A stretch of 64,000 bases of DNA from Arcuatula senhousia. Taxonomy: Eukaryota; Mollusca; Bivalvia; Mytilida; Mytilidae. The stretch is taken from NCBI GenBank assembly GCA_963971305.1, contig OZ020303.1:85537058-85601057 (forward strand), in the 5' to 3' direction. Under the pieces are notes generated by a model, which worked only from the letters and a program-made list of their open reading frames with translations, was not told where the DNA came from and made no database searches. Below are positions 63,090 to 64,000 of this stretch, piece after piece. How positions within the stretch are numbered: the stretch's first letter is position 1; each line of letters opens with the position of its first letter. The position numbers and the translations under genes were made by a program.

Positions 63090-64000
63090 CATGAACAAGT
63101 GTGGCCACTAAAAGTATGTCTCGCCTGCCGGCACCATCGCTAAAATCAACTACCTAAGCTTTCATTTCTTGATATAAACATAAAAAGTGTCAGTATACCT
63201 AATAACAGATGCCTAGTTATTATACTATTCAAGAAATCCATTGTCCACACAAGTATTACAAAAAGTTTTCTGTCTGAAAAAAGACCTAAGTTCACAGAGT
63301 CACTGGAGCCTAAAAATTGGGTCATGGTCACATGGCATGGTGACAGTTGCATTGTCCATAACCGCAACTGTCTGTTTACCCAATATCAGATGCCTAGCTA
63401 TTATAACTTTCCAGCAATTCATTGTCCATAAAAGTCTTACAAAAAAGTTTTTCGGCCTGAAAAAGACCTAAGTTCACAGATTCACTGGAGCGTGAAAATG
63501 GGGTCAGGGTCACACGGCATGGTGACAGTTGCATAGACCATAACCTGAAATGTCTGTATACTAAATATCAGATGCCTAGCTATTATACTTTTCAAGCAAT
63601 TCATCGTCCACAAAAGTCTTACAAAAAAGTTTACAGCCTGAAAAAAGACCTAAGTTCACAGAGTCACTGGAGCGTGAAAATGAGGTCAGGGTCACACGGC
63701 ATGGTGACAGTTGCGTAAACCATAACCTGAACTGTCTGTATACTAAATATCAGATGCCTAGCTATTATACTTTTCAAGCAATTCATCGTCCACAAAAGTC
63801 TTACAAAAAAGTTTACAGCCTGAAAAAAGACCTAAGTTCACAGAGTCACTGGAGTGTGAAAATGAGGTCAGGGTCACATGGCATGGTGACAGTTGCGTAG
63901 ACCATAACCTGAACTGTCTGTATACCCAATATCAGATGCCTAGCTATTATACTTTTCAAGCAATTGATCGTCCACAAAAGTCTTACAAAAAAGTTTACGG
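63090..64000 (+). mobile_element. Second copy of the 182-bp-monomer Helitron-like element (cut by window end)
   Basis: From ACAAGTGTGGCCACTAAAAG and TATGTCTCGCCTGCCGGCAC it runs nearly identical to the 21.48-22.63 kb element, including the first divergent unit and at least four regular units. The last one is cut off at position 64000. The flanking GTGGCCACTAAAAG is shared too, so it belongs to the element. Confidence 0.75.

Overview
The window is eukaryotic and almost certainly from a bivalve mollusc, most likely a mussel (Mytilidae). It is AT-rich with short exons and long introns. It is full of repeat families typical of bivalves: elements with internal tandem repeats and a terminal hairpin, hammerhead-ribozyme repeats, and reverse-transcriptase fragments with the MGTNCAP and YLDD motifs. 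Species assignment is inference.

Two protein genes are supported, arranged tail to tail. On the + strand, about 9.55-14.41 kb, are the last five visible exons of a single-pass membrane protein: a DSL-like domain, calcium-binding-type EGF repeats, a Ser/Thr-rich stalk with four 16-residue repeats, a transmembrane helix and a cytoplasmic tail. It is a candidate Delta/Serrate-type Notch ligand. On the - strand, 60.61 kb down to 19.76 kb, is a PTPDC1-type dual-specificity phosphatase gene. I reconstructed twelve exons with matching splice phases, giving 1,697 coding nt and 564 residues to the stop; the N-terminus lies beyond the window.

The striking part is the phosphatase gene's introns. At least four tandem arrays, plus a two-copy duplication, are built from the gene's own exon edges, splice site included. 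A roughly 13 kb, 75-bp array copies the 3' splice site and start of exon I. A 3.5 kb, 76-bp array copies the end and 5' splice site of exon A. A 1 kb array copies the end of exon J. A 58-bp array copies the end of exon F. A 93-bp in-frame duplication copies the end of exon E. A fifth large array (42-bp unit, 5 kb, with 1,344-bp and 1,596-bp higher-order repeats) has no visible exon origin but sits beside a decayed duplicate of exon C. The exon-edge arrays carry well over 200 decoy splice sites.

Layout: 0-9.5 kb, mobile-element debris (a TIR element, a hAT-like MITE, two dead reverse transcriptases); 9.5-14.4 kb, DSL/EGF gene; 14.4-19.7 kb, intergenic with a hammerhead motif; 19.8-60.6 kb, phosphatase gene with arrays, Helitron-like elements, MITEs, a nested foldback and two retrozyme-like tandem dimers with hammerhead ribozymes; 60.6-64 kb, a third reverse-transcriptase remnant and two more tandem-repeat elements. 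No tRNA, rRNA or CRISPR was recognised.
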